From Saururus chinensis (Eukaryota > Streptophyta > Magnoliopsida > Piperales > Saururaceae): a DNA stretch of 64,000 bases. A program made the position numbers and the translations under genes. The notes below the pieces were generated by a model. That model was not told where the DNA came from. It made no database searches and saw only the letters and a list, made by a program, of their open reading frames with translations. Numbering within the stretch: the stretch's first letter is position 1; every line of letters begins with the position of its first letter. Positions 36,901 to 49,995 of this stretch are shown here, in pieces. The stretch is from NCBI GenBank assembly GCA_035235625.1, contig CP141150.1, positions 12,338,001-12,402,000 on the forward strand. The letters run 5' to 3'.

Positions 36901-37624
36901 CTTAAGAAACTAGAAAATAGTCCTGATAGAGAAAGAGTCTACAATCAAAGTGCAGATTGGAAGGGGAATTGCTTATAAGAAATGTTGGAGAAATTGCGAG
37001 GGAATTCTCCACTGAAAAACCCATCAAGCCAAAGGAGGGCTAGCAACAAATTTTGTATCAAGAGGTAGGATAAACTAATCTCTGCATAAAATGTAAGTAA
37101 TGTGTGAGCTTAAGATATACATATGTAATAACTTTCTATTTGGGGTACTATATTCTGAGTTTAAATACAATGTATTACATTGCACCATCTCCTTCGATTT
37201 CTATGTTATCAAGGTGCAAGGCCACATCTTAGTTGTACCCTTACTAATAGTAAATCTCTGCAACTAAAGAGAAGTATCTAAATAAGGGTATAGTGATGAT
37301 GGTGGGATTTTATATTTATTATATCATGACCAAGGTTTTGTATAAATCTAAGGGGATTCTTCTTGAGTGTAATGAACTCATTAAGTGTTGAGAAGGTTTT
37401 TCAGGAGATTGGAATGAGAATATTTGACTTGGTCCCAGTGTGGGAACTGATTCACTCTTCTACGGTACTGGACATCGATCAAAACAAAATTGGCATGACA
37501 ATGGGATGTTGTTGATTGTGGAGGATGAACTGTTCCTAACATCGACATGAAATGACACATTGTTGGGATATTTTGGGCATCTTCAAGGGGTTCGATGTAT
37601 TGACGATGACATGAATGAATAAGG
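33944..37624. repeat. Duplicated upstream module U, segment II copy
   Basis: It aligns with 1-3694. It includes a Tourist-like MITE at 34919-35072 and the worn LTR-like piece near 36150-36505. No gene. Confidence 0.75.
34919..35072. mobile_element. Tourist-like MITE, segment II
   Basis: Copy of the element at 960-1123, TAA flanks kept. Confidence 0.65.
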
Positions 37625-38677
37625 CTTGTAGAAGTCTTCCCACTATCTTAAGGGGTCATCAACACTAACACTGACATCGAAGATATGACTAACCTTGGTA
37701 GGTTATTAGGCTTTTGATGTATTATTATACTATGACCATTAGTTGGTTAGTGAATAATGTTTGACATAATTAACTTGCACAATAGATGTAAGTAAAAAAA
37801 ATGACACAAAAAAACTTGAATTGTGAACAATTGCTTTGCATATGAATTGTTCGATCTTGAAAAAAATTTATTTTTATTTCCCAAAAAAATCAATTAAATT
37901 TCATAATTATTTCAAGACATTTTCCAATGAAATAAGATTTTTCACACTATTATAACTCAAAATAAAAATAAAACAATGAAACCACCAATGTTGAGCTCCT
38001 TTTTCGCGATTTTATATTAATACTCCTTTAATCTAAGTACAGTCAAAAATTAAATTCATTCACACCTTACATTATATTTATCAACTCCATTGGTATGTTA
38101 TTGTCAAATTTTATTTATTCTTTTTGATACTTTCATTCTCTTTTCTTAATTTTAGAAGAAACCACCAATGTTATAATTCGTGTCACTTTTAATATTGAAT
38201 CTCGCAAGATCACTCATATTCAATTGAGACAAAGTTCTTAAAATCCCAGTAAAAAAGTTCTCATTATTCGAGTCGATTTAGCTATAATTTTTGTACATTT
38301 TCACCTAAAAGATAAAAAAATTAAAGCTCAAAATTGAATATGCCTATGGCTTTTTCTGAGTCATTATATTTTTATGTAATTAAAATTTCTAAGGTTTTGA
38401 CTTTTTTGATATCTCTCAACTTATATAATTCACTTTTCATGTTTTTTACATTTATTTTTCTTGATGTCAAGCTGATAAGAGCTTCACACTAGCCTAGGTC
38501 AACCTTAGAAAGTAGCCCCTCCCCGTCATCTTTACTAGGATAATTTTATTGACTAAAACCTATTTAAGTAAATAAAGCTTACAATCAATGAAGTATATTA
38601 CATAAAATTTTCATTCTTTTTAATTCTAAATAACAATCTAGCTTTAGATCATATAATTTGATCACTAAGATTCTACT
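37625..38677. other. Segment-II-only intergenic sequence
   Basis: AT-rich sequence that occupies the place taken by the CACTA element in segment I. I see no gene, repeat or element end in it. It is the likely ancestral state of that site. Confidence 0.5.
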
Positions 38678-39240
38678 AGAATCCAAATACTTAAGTCAAC
38701 TCATGTTTCAGAATTCTCTCTTGATCTTAAAAAATATAATGTATGCAAATTTTAAAAATCAGATAATCGCAACATTAAGAAAAAAAATTAATTGATTTTC
38801 ACTTTACTTGGTGTATCTTTCTCTTTGTTAAGATATATTGACCGCAAATCATGTTTTTTTTCAGCTTAAAAGAAATTAATTATTTTAAGTCTCAAAAGCT
38901 AAACATATAAAAAATAAAACCAAAGCAAATTGCAAAACATACAAAAGCTACACTATTTTTTTGTGTTTTTTTATCATTTTTTATTTTTTATTTAAAACCT
39001 ATAAAAAAAGACATTAAACAAAGAAAAAATAAGATAAAGGTAAAACATGTGTGTCCAAAAGATTGAAAAAATTAAATCATAGACTATCAAATCAATCTCT
39101 TTAGTGAGAGATGACAAACTCCTTAGGTTTGCCTAGCCAACATATTCTAAGGTTATATAAGGTTCTCTTACTTACTTTTCCTAATTGAACAATCAAAGCT
39201 TAAAGATCATTTTTTCTCGCACACTCTCTTCATATTCTTC
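38678..39240. other. Duplicated intergenic sequence, no gene
   Basis: It matches 5607-6179 of segment I. Non-coding AT-rich sequence leading into the gag relic. Confidence 0.6.
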
Positions 39241-40960
39241 TCATAGACTATAGACTTGGTGGGGTAGTTTAGGGGTCACATGGGTAGGGAGTTTCTTATC
39301 TTTCTTCTTTGACCTATGTTTGAGAGGGTGGTTGTTTGGACATTTTTTTCTATTATGAGAATCTTTATAGCAAATGTCACATACTCCCACAATTTTAGAA
39401 TTTATTTTTGCCTCATTTCCTCTTAACTGAGGTATGGGCACTATCTTAGGTTGTTGATTACTCTCTTTGGCCTTTACAAAGATAGTTGGTTTTGCTAAGG
39501 AGGTAGACAAGTAATTTCTAAAACTTAAGCCTATCTTATTGGTTTGACCTATGCTCAACATGGTCTCCAATGTCTTCTTCCCACTCTTAAATATATTTAA
39601 TTTCTTTTTATATGATATAAGTTCTCTATTGAGAATACTAGACTTCACTTTTTCATGTTCAAGGTCATTCCTAAGGTCATTTATTTCTCTCTCAAGCTTG
39701 ATGTTCAACTCCATTAACCTATTTGTCATTTGAGAAGATAAAAAAAAATCATCATCTTTCTTTTCCATCTCTCTCAAGGCCTTTGGTCTAATTTCTAGAT
39801 CAACAAGACTATAAGTTAGGGAGGAACCTTTTGTACTCATCAGAATCTAATTTAGAATTTGAGTTCTCTTCAAAATAAGTGGACTCATGAGACTCTTCTC
39901 TAAAATCATCTTCCTTCACACTTATATATAACGCAATATAGTTGCATTGTTCTTCTTCTTCTTCAGTAGAGCTCTTATCAGAGTAAGTTGTTTGAAACAC
40001 TTTCCCTCTTTCTTTTTATCAATCCTCTTTGATTTCTTCAGCTTATCATCAAAAGAACTATTAGAGTTTTCTTTAGGACAATCAACAGCAAAGTGACCCA
40101 ACTTACTACATTCGAAACACTTTTTGTTCTTCATATCCTGTTTACTTTGCCTCTCATCTCTTCTTTCCCATTGTTTATTGCATGAATTTTGACCCTTATT
40201 CTCAAACCTAAAGTTCTAAGGTTTCAAAACTTTCTTGAAGTTTTTAGCTAATAAGAACACTTGTTTTCTTATTCTTCTAAGGTGTTCAAAGCTTTAGATT
40301 TCTTTGAAGATTTCTTAGACATCTAAAGGATAGTTTGTTTTCCTTTAGATTGTTCAAATAATTCGTTTTCGTTTTCATAACTCTTCTTGCGTCTCAAAAG
40401 TTCTGAAGTTTCCTACAAGTTCCTCAATGTCTAAGGTGTCAATTTTCTTATATTCATTAATTGTAGCCACCTTAATTTTAAATATTGAGGACAAAGACCT
40501 TAAGAGTTTTCTCACCACAAGGTAGTCTAGTATAGGCTCTTCTAGTTGATCACATCATGTGTTAACAATATCTAATATTTTAACATAATATTCTAAAATT
40601 ATTTTTTCTTCACTCATAATTATGTTTTCAAACTTTAGGTTAACCATCTGTTACCTAGGTGCCTTCACAACCTTGGTTCCCTCATTGTAAATTAAAACAA
40701 ATTCTCATGCTACTTTAACTGAAGTACAATTAGAGATTAACCTATGCTGAGATTATCCTACGACATTGAACAATGCCCTAAATGTTTTACTATTTTGATT
40801 TGCAAGCTTAGTCTCATCCTCATTTTTCAGAATGAATTTCTATCTTTGTATTTGGTCATGAGAAGATTCCAACATTTAATCATAGCCTTTTCAAACATTG
40901 TCATCAAGTGCTTGAATAAAGACGCTCATCCCATTCACACTCATCTTTTAGGACATTTTG
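39241..40960 (-). pseudogene. Copia-type gag relic, uninterrupted by gypsy (segment II)
   Basis: Reading right to left: 40960 to about 40400 shows gag-like pieces such as YLVVRKLLRSLSSIFKIKVA and INEYKKIDTLDIEELVGN between stops (UBN2-type gag). 40134-39922 has the knuckle CFECSKLGHFAVDC. 40000-39809 is an acidic linker. 39840-39241 is a 199-codon open piece with LEREINDLRNDLEHEK and a second Cys/His cluster CDICYKDSHNRKKC. This is the usual gag layout of Copia polyproteins. I find no protease, integrase or RT after it, so only gag survives. Confidence 0.75.
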
Positions 40961-42006
40961 ATTCTTGAAACCACATCATGATTTGAAGCTCGTCATGTAC
41001 ATTTTCTTGACACCCACTTTTGGTGCAAACATTTCTTAAACCTGACCATCCTCAACACCTAAAGTTGGACACCTCCGCAGATGGAGGAATTTTATTAAGC
41101 ACACCTAAGTACAATTCTATGTGTTTTGAATCCACTAAACCACACTTCCTTATTAGATATTTTAGAATAGAACCAAAATTTTGTAGTCATCATGTCACAC
41201 CCCTATGTCCTATTTACTTTTGAAATTTCAATGTTTGGGACCTGCTACCCTAGGAAGTTGTTTTTAACAGAGTGTGGCCAGTGACCAGAACCATAACTAG
41301 AATTTGATTAAGGTACCACATGTGACCCAATTTTATGAACAAAGGGATCTTCTACCATGTCTTTCTTGTAGTTCTGCAATTCAAATGAGTTTTGATAGAT
41401 TGTTGTCCTATTCTCATACTGTTTACTACTTGCACAGTTGTTAGTTTTTTACGAACAAGGATTAAGAGCAGTATTGTCTAAGGTACATACTTGTTGATAA
41501 AGACCTATTGTAAGCCTATTTAAAGGCCTAAATTTTCAATGAATTGATAGTTTATGTTTGAAGTTATCTCATGAAATCCCTGCTAAAAAGAGTTCTCCTA
41601 TGATCTGTACAAATTCCAACAACAACTCCTGGTGTATACTCCATAGGACGTCTCTTGGTGCGGGCTCCAGGAGTTCTTCTACCTTCCCTATGCCCTCTTC
41701 CCTTCTAATCATTAAGTTACTAAGAGGTCCAACTCCTCCATATGTCTTTGCCTTTGGATTTATAACAATTCTAAGCTATCAAACACAAAACGCAATGAAA
41801 GCAGGTTGGTCATTATAAGTATGAATAATGATAACTATAGTAATACATTATCAATTTAATGTGTCAGATAATTATACAAATTGAACAAACAATGAGGATG
41901 CTTGGGCAAAGATATTGGAACTACAAATAAGTGTTTTTTTTGTTTCACTTTAATTTTTAATTGTGAGTTTTACAATTTGTGAGGAGGAAGTTTTGATATT
42001 GGTGAG
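40961..42006. other. Duplicated intergenic sequence, no gene
   Basis: It matches 20290-21346 of segment I up to the hAT insertion point. Confidence 0.6.
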
Positions 42007-42227
42007 TAGGGCTGCTTTGGAAACCTGGAACTGACCCGACCCGGATGAAACCGACTCAAAATTGACCTAGTTCAGGTCGGGTCAGGTCTTTTTTTGGGTT
42101 GGGTATTAAAATTAAAAACCCATATGCTTTTTGGGTCAGGTCAAATTCTACTCACAAAATACCCAGGACCCGACCCTACCCGAAATTAACTCATAATCCA
42201 ACCCGGAGTATCAACATAAACCCTAAG

Positions 42228-45200
42228 TGTAACGTCGGGAATTTTCTAAATTTCCGAAGGCGACTACGGGGAAATTAGGGTGTAGGACCCCTTGATCTTC
42301 TCGTGAGAATAACCTGATCATCAGTTGGAAGTGGTGGTTGAATCATATATGGATGGAAAATATACAGAAAGAGCTTCCAAATGCCACCAAGAACACGGGA
42401 AATAGAGTCCGAATGAGGGAGATACAACCAATCAAAGTTGATTATAACATGCAGGACCCGTTTACCCGAATTGAACGCGTGAACTGTCTGTTTGAGTTGC
42501 GATACGGGCCCTATCAATTACTGTTCCGAAATTAGGTTTTTGAGGCCTAATTTCTCATGGGATTAGGAGCCCCGATCAAAGCAGAGAAAAGGAGAATTTT
42601 TGACGGAGAAGGAAGGAGGATTCTTCGGACCAAGTGGTCGTTCGAATTTCCGGCGAAGCTTCAGCAGCGGTGGATCTACGTCAACTCGGCCACGGAGGTA
42701 GGATTTCAAGTTGTGATTATTATGGATTTTATTAACTGATTTGAATGAAAATAATAGTGATTTCTGCAAAAATAGTGATTTATGCAAAATACTATTCATA
42801 TGAACAGTAAATTAATTTCTGGCAGGACCTGTCGGAGGGCAAGGGCTGTACTGGCCCTAGCCGTGACGGCCCTAGCTCCTGCCTCACCGGCCGTGTCTCG
42901 GGCCTCATCGGCCCTGGCATCGATGGCCTTGGCGGTGGCAGTTCCAGCTGCCGCTGTGCAAACCGCCTGTTCGTTACAAAAATAAATAAAATAAAAAGGG
43001 GCCGCCGCTCGCCGTGCTGGCCATGGTCGCGCTGGTTCCGGCTATGCCGGTCCAGGCCGCGACAGCACCGGCTACTCCAGCTTGGGCCACGCTAGCCCTG
43101 GCCGCAGAGGCAGCACCGCTCTGTTTAAAAAAGAAGAAGAAGAAGAAAACGGCAAATTTCGCCCCGGGCGATGGCGGGGGCCAGGACCATTGTGATCGCT
43201 GCCTGGCGGTGATCCGGTGGTCCCCAGCCCGCCGCCCGGCCATGGTGGCCAGGGGCGACGCTGCCAGAGTCGTTTCCGCCTCTGGCCGGACGCGGGGAAG
43301 ACGACCGGCGTTGCGGGTCGTCGACCCAAACCGACCCGGCCCGGGTCGGTTTTTGTTTTAAAAAAAAATAATAATAATAAAAGGAAGAAAGAGGGGAGTG
43401 AATCGAGTCCGGTTCAGAGGGCTACAAATGTCAAACAAATCCTAGAAAATTACTATTGTACCTGGAGAGGTTTGGGACTATTCTGACCGAGTTTCAGCTT
43501 AGGGGAAAATCTCAGAGACTGTAAAATGACCTTTTTACCCCCATTAGTTAATTTCCATATACTATTCACTTACCCAACTTTGGGGCTCCGGTTCAGGGGC
43601 CTATGAGTTGATCTATAAATTGAGAAAATTCTCAGAGAGAGTTTAATAGGTATCTTAATTATAGGCCAAACCTTGTGGTGAGAAAAAATCGTAATAAGTG
43701 GTTAATTGACCATTTTGCCCTTAGGGTTTATAGTAAACCATTCGTCAAAACCTGGGTCGGTTCAAGGGGTTCACGACCCCGTCACACGCCAGGAAAATTA
43801 CACAGAGGCTATGAGGCCTAGTAGTACTCTTGATTTGAATTTTGGCCCTATTATATTTCATTAAGGCCTTAAACCAAATGACAGAAGTACCCCTTAGAGT
43901 GGACCCGCTCGCATTCATGTGAATGGAAGCGCGGTTCAGTATGAAAGTGGAGCTTTGTGAGAGGCCAATGACTTAAATTAATAGAAGGGTAGTAAAATGA
44001 CTAGAATGACCAAAGAGAGGGTATCATACCCTAGGTGGTAAAATTACCCTAACGCCCTTAAAGGCAATATATTCTGTTTCTGTCGAAACGGATGACCTAG
44101 TGAATCAAGAGTTAAGGTACCCTATAAATGACTTCAAAAGGAAGGAGCATGACCAGTAAGTGACACAAAGACCTTGTCGAGTTAAAGTGTCATGAGAAAT
44201 AAGGGGTAGAACCCTAATTCTTAGGTTTAAAGCAACGTATTTTACGTATCTGCAACCGAGTGCACCGATCGACTAGAGTGTTTTATATGTAACTCGTGGG
44301 ATGTGTTAGAGTTTTTTACAATTTCGGGTTTGAATTCGCTGAGCCCTAGCCCTGCAAATGAGTGCAACGGGCCCTTATTCATTATTTATGTATTGGTGAA
44401 TGCATGTTATTTATGTGGATATGTTGATGTATGCTTTTATTATTGATGTTTCAAGTTATATCAGTAACTTAAGATTAATCAAGAGATATGGGTTGTTGTT
44501 GGTTTGGAGGGAGAACATCTAATCAAGATAAAGACTAAAATGCCCTCAATAGGGTTTAGGACCGGTTCATGGATTGAATGGGGCCTTGACATAGAATTTT
44601 ACCTTGGTTAATGAACCGAGGATGGTTATGGGATGTTCTTTAAGTCTTAGCTCAGTGGATGAGCTATGTATTGGGTCGATTCACAAGGTGAAGAGGACCC
44701 AAATAGTTTAGTGGATACTTGACTGGATGAAAATAATCTAGTCTAAGTTCAGATATTTGGCCGAGTCAATGGTCATAAAGACCTGAGGCTTCTATGGATA
44801 ATGCTGGAGATTACGATATGCTTCTTCATTGCCATGACGGTTTGGGTATTGACCAAAGGATCTTTACTGCGGGTCTCCCGCAGGTCTTCCTAAGACTATT
44901 TAGTACATACAAAAAGCGGAGTTGTATGAGCATTATGGAAGGCTTGTGCTTCTCGCCAATCTGTGTCCATGAGCACAATTGGGATCCTTTTCCCCAGATT
45001 CGTGGCAAGCTATTGAGAGCCTGGGGATTTGGGTCAAGCTGTTGTTAAGCAGTCTACTCCAAGGTTGGAGTACTTTGTTTGGGGATTTCTCGAGGGGCGA
45101 GTCATCTCTGAGTTATAGAATTGATAGTGTTAATTATCGAACAAGGGATGTGAGATAATTAATAACATTGTTTGATATTGCTTGTTAATTAGAAAAGTGG

Positions 45201-45827
45201 AATAGTTAAAGGACTTACTAAAATGTAGGTTGAAAATATCTAAGCATTGCATGTGTGATGCTATGCTTCTTAGGATAGAGTAGTTTCTAGGCAGCACTAT
45301 GTCTGGATCTGATCTTGTTGGAAACATTGGAGATGTTGTCTGATGAGTACGTAGGCAACTAACATCGGGTGATGTTAGCCCGATCCGAAAAATATTAATT
45401 AAACCTTTTGTCCTTTGGAAGCTCTTCTCTTGAAGGCGAAGATGCTCCATTGTGGTTGTGGTTGTTGTTTGTTTGCTTTGTTACAGAATTCTCCAGGCGA
45501 TGACAAGTGAGATCAAGGCAGGTGAGCACAAGAGGTTTCCGTGTTTCTGCAACTTTGGTACGTATGTGTACCTTTAGCGTGAGAGTCAACTTGTTATTTA
45601 TTTTCAGACGGGTGACAGACTTGTACTTAGATGGATGAGCTAGTCTTTATGAATTTTTAGACATTAAATAATATCATATGATTTGATATTCATATTTGTG
45701 AACCCCAGTTATCATGACTTGGATATTTAATTGAATGGTTTGTTTTGTATTTAAGAAAAAGAAAAAAATTCTCGCTACTTACCGTTCGTGCTATTTAAAA
45801 ATGGTTTTAAAAATCCGGGTCGTGACA
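42228..45827. mobile_element. 3.6-kb solo LTR
   Basis: It starts TGTAACGTCGGG and ends GGGTCGTGACA, flanked by perfect 5-bp duplications CTAAG (42223-42227 and 45828-45832). Inside there is no PBS, polypurine tract or gag-pol, so it is a solo LTR left by recombination between two LTRs. It contains a CpG-rich core with GGCC-rich repeats (about 42820-43340) and some A-rich runs. Its length suggests a large gypsy family; the many frames in the GC-rich core are not genes. Confidence 0.8.
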
Positions 45828-45970
45828 CTAAGTATATATTCCTTCCTCTCCCCTTAACCCAGCTGCTGCTTTCTAATTTTCTTCTTCATCTGCATCATGC
45901 GATCAGATCCATCTCTCCTCATCCTTCAGCGGTGCCGGTGACTCATTCCTCTCTTCACTAGCGTCACCGG

Positions 45971-46180
45971 CCAAGATCCTATCTTTTTGGTCAAGAATCG
46001 CTCTAGTGGCCCAGATCTATTCTCCTCCGCCAAACACCACCGACCGCTTCCTCCTTCGCCTCACATCACCGTCGGTCAAGATCCTATCTTTTCGGACAAG
46101 AATCGCTCTTGTGCCCTGGATCCATTCTCCTCCGCCAAACACTGCCGACCGCTTCCTCCTTCGCCTCACATCACCGTTAG
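45971..46180. repeat. 105-bp tandem duplication
   Basis: Two copies (45971-46075 and 46076-46180) of a C-rich unit beginning CAAGATCCTATCTTTT. Being a multiple of three, it keeps frames open across both copies, which explains two overlapping plus-strand frames. It lies in the non-autonomous part of the hAT element. Confidence 0.85.
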
Positions 46181-47037
46181 TGACCTTGTGCCATTCACAG
46201 GTATGAGGTATCTACTGGTTTCTATTTTTGGACCTCTTTGATTTTCGTATTTTTATTGTATGTCGCTAGTCCAACCGTTTGAAGCATCTCAGGAAAGTTG
46301 GAGAAGTGAGGACGATCTACTTCCTATTGTCAAAGGAACAATCCATTCTCTAACTTTACTGAGATGAAGTCTGTTTCTGTAATATTTTTTAAGGTTCGTC
46401 CCTTTGAAAATAGGAAGCAGATTGTCCCTCCATTCTCCAACTTTATTGAGATGAGATCTCTTTCTGTAATATTGTTCAATGTTCTTTGAACTTTGATTCA
46501 TTATCTTTGCCGTAATTGTTGTCTTCCTATTGAATACACAATATTCATATTGTTTGTCCAGAAGGTTGTCTTTAGGTTGTCCTTTTTTGTTGGATTTTAC
46601 CATCATTTTATTTATTTTAGTTTTACATGTTCATGGATCTATTTATCCTAAAAATTTTATGTATTAACTTCTAACCCTTCTAGTTCCTTGCACTTTCTTC
46701 TAATTTTTAGAATAAGTTTTTGAGCATTCTCTATATTGGGTTATCAGTGACTAACCGAGTAACCTACATTTTGTCTACTTGCCTTGGTTTGTCATGGATA
46801 TGTGATCTTCATTGCTTGATAATGATTTGGAGAATATGTGAAATTGATTCCAGTAAATGACTGACTTGTGTTTTGTCTACTTACTTCCCTTGGTTTAATA
46901 TGGATATGTGATCTTTGTTGTTTGATATTGATTTGGAGAATATGTGAATTCAATTTCAGTAAAGACTTGTGTTTTGTCTGCTTCCCTTGGTTTATCATGG
47001 ATATGTGATCTTTTGTTGCTTGATATTGATATTGAAA

Positions 47038-47230
47038 ATGCGAGGTAAATTTGATAAGTATTGGAAAGAGTTGAATGTGGTATTTCCGATTGTTGATATG
47101 TTAGACCCTAGATATAAAATGGTTTATCTACACTTCATGTATAATCAGTTGTATTCAGAAAAGGATGCCAAAATGTATCTTTCACGTATTCATTGGGAGG
47201 TAATAGAGCTTTATGATGAGTACAACATTG
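47038..47230 (+). pseudogene. hAT transposase fragment
   Basis: It encodes MRGKFDKYWKELN, then VVFPIVDMLDPRYKMVYLHF, then LYDEYN. The 'KFDKYW ... LDPRYK ... LYDEY' order is the conserved segment of plant hAT transposases between the RNase H-fold core and the dimerisation region. It lies in the expected orientation inside the element bounded by 42007 and 47822 and supports the hAT assignment. The remainder of the transposase, including catalytic residues, is missing; the open frame starts upstream at 46969 in non-homologous sequence. Confidence 0.75.
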
Positions 47231-47822
47231 GTAATAATGCAAAGAGGGTAAATGTGGAAGGGTCTTCAAGTGGTGTGACAAATGGAGCTATTAGTTGCTC
47301 TACTAGCTCTATAATTTTGGTATACAATTTGTTCATCTCTTTTTTGGTTTTAAGGAAATCACGTTGTAGAATGGAGACCAAGAAAATTTTTTGTTGATAA
47401 AATTTATGTAATTGATATATGAAGGCCATTGTATCATTGAAAATTTATGTATTCAACTCAAGTTCATCAAAATGCTTCCCGTTAAAGGGAGTTGGAATTA
47501 TCATTGTTTTTTTTTGTATTCAACTCAAGGTTCATCAAAATGTGTTTGTTTTTTAAGGCAATTGTATCATTGCTTTTTTTTTTATTCAACTCAGTAGGTA
47601 CATCAAATTATACATCGGGTTTTTGGAACTGACCTGACCTGAGATAAGATATCGGATCTTATCTCGGGTTCTGGAGTATTTTGGGTTTTACTATAGGTTG
47701 GGTTGGGTTTTAGATCTCAAGTATAATCTTGGGTCGGGTCGAGTCTATATATCTCGGGTCTTATCTTGAGTAGGGTTGTGTCTTACAATACCCGGCTTAA
47801 CCCGACCCGAGATGCACCCTTA

Positions 47823-48015
47823 CTAGTGAGGTTGCTAGGAAGTGGACAATGAAGTCACTTGGCAAAAAATGGTCTCATTACAAATGCATATTGAAACTTA
47901 TAGATTTTGATAAATGTCTTACTGAGGAAGATCATGCTCACCTACAATGACCTGAAATTGTCGATCCAGATCAATGGAGAGCACTTATTGGTTATTGGTA
48001 ATCTTAAGGAGTGAC
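47823..48015 (+). pseudogene. Plant Transposase_24-like fragment, segment II
   Basis: Counterpart of 21341-21536, displaced by the hAT insertion immediately to its left. It encodes MKSLGKKWSHYKC and DPDQWRALIGYW with the same TGA after HLQ. Confidence 0.6.
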
Positions 48016-48589
48016 ATGTTGCAATTTATCCTCCTTGATAACATCCAAAAGCATTTGCTTTTTGTAGTTACTTATTCAACTGTAATATTACGTTTAAAAG
48101 TTGTTGTGCGCATCAAGAATTCTAACAATTTTTTTTCATGCTTTTATAGTCCATTTTTAAGAGCTAATAATTAATGACTCTTAAGAATGAAAATGGACTT
48201 TGAGAGCTCATGCAAAGGGCAATCAGTAACTTATGATTCTTTTTATTGGGCTAGTCAAAGACTTAGATGTACATAGGGTACAATCAAAGTTTGAGTATAA
48301 ACTAACTTTTGATGAGATTGCGATTTTGCGTGGACACTTTTAACTCCAATTTTAACTCCAAAATTTTGTAGAAATTTTTACAATTGACTTAAACTCATAA
48401 TTTTGAATCCCATGAGTAGCATCTCCTTTAGCTGTATTGGTGTTATATTAATTCAATACTCTTTGCAGTTTTCTAGCATTTATTGTTATAGGAGAAGTCC
48501 ATTTGAATTATGCATTTTTAGTGTGTGTTAGGCTACATGAACTTCGAGATGAATGGTTGTATCATTTATGCTGAAGTATGTATTATGTG

Positions 48590-49680
48590 TGAGTTTAATA
48601 TCCATATAATCAAACTAGTGGATCACTAGATTGCTCTTATATCTAGTACTTTGACAAGTAAGAATTAAAAGTTCTAACATCATTGCGCATAATTTTTTTA
48701 TTAAGTAAAAATAAATAAATATTTTCTCCAAGTGCACTCTGAAGATAAATTAATCAATCAACCCTCATTCAATTTACACATAAACATAACAATTTATGTA
48801 GAAAAGCTTAACACATAAAAAAAACCACAGCAATTCCAAATGAACCAAATCAATACATTAGAAACCAAGACTTTATATAAAAACTACTAACCTTGTTTAA
48901 ACTCTAAGACAAGCTAATCTTGTTTACATTGTTATTGTTACCCATTAAGTCTGCCCCCTCAAACACTTGAAACTTTCTCCTCCTTGCTTTTTCTATATCT
49001 TCTTCTAATATTTAATAAGTACTTCTTGTCGTATTGACTTTGGCCTTGTGGAAATCATCAATTTCTCATTGAAGATTTGTTACAACACATCTTTGAAATC
49101 TCTGTGTATAAGCTCATTTTTTGTGAAATATCTTATTCAATTAACCATGGATCTTCAACTCAAAACTTTATGTAAATTCTCCTTTGAAAAAAAAAAAGAA
49201 AATGTGTAAATCCTTTTTCTCTAATCTCCTATAGGGTTTCCTCTATCAAATTTTGTGATATCATAACCATCATATAGCTCCTTAAGTCGGTTTAAGACTT
49301 GTACTTAAATAATGAATGACATTGAAATCGGAATGTCTTAATTTAGGTAAAATGTCCTTGAAATGATTAATCGCTCTAAATAGTGATCGATTGATCACTG
49401 TTTGTAATGAACATGATACTAAGAGAGATTGATCGATTTACTAGATCATTGATCGATAACTCTTGACTTCATTTTGCATAGGGATAAATCAAGCTACAAT
49501 TTATCGTTATGTTCTTCCTTATGTGTAGCGATAAATCATTTTACCTAAATTTGTTTTGCCATTTTTACCCTAAAACCTTCTGATACTTCTTAAACTATTT
49601 TCCACGCTTTCCTATCAAGTGCTCGTATAAATTCTTTTATCCTATTCTTTCAATATGAGAAATTTTGTCCATCAAATAAA
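48590..49680. repeat. Dispersed retroelement-like repeat, copy 3
   Basis: Segment II counterpart of 22130-22900, extended. Non-coding. Confidence 0.45.
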
Positions 49681-49995
49681 GGAGGTCTATTCATAGGATT
49701 TCCCAAGTCCTTATGCTCATTCATTTAATTATTTAATTTAGCCATTGAATTCAATTAACATAAATTACCACAAGCACCACAAATTAAGTACTAAAGTCAA
49801 GATAATTCATGAAAGAAACAACTAACAACTTAGTGCACACAATTCAACAAGTTTTAATTGATATTTTTCAAAGAAAAAAAGCAAAACTTAAGCACATTTC
49901 AGAATTTAAATTGTAGCACAAGAATATCTTAAGGGAAATCATGGTAATTTTGATTGATACCAAGTAGCACAAAATTAATTTTTTTAATAATTAAC

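Larger units (their letters stand above)
42007..47822. mobile_element. hAT element split by a solo LTR
   Basis: The left end is TAGGGCTGC, the right end (reverse complement) TAAGGGTGC. The 8-bp flanks are TTGGTGAG (41999-42006) and CTAGTGAG (47823-47830). The uninterrupted site in segment I (about 21334-21341) reads CTGGTGAG, one base from each. Subterminal CGGGTC/GACCCG repeats lie at both ends (42030-42210 and 47610-47815). Without the 3.6-kb solo LTR the element is about 2.2 kb. It keeps a short hAT transposase remnant (47038-47230). Confidence 0.85.
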
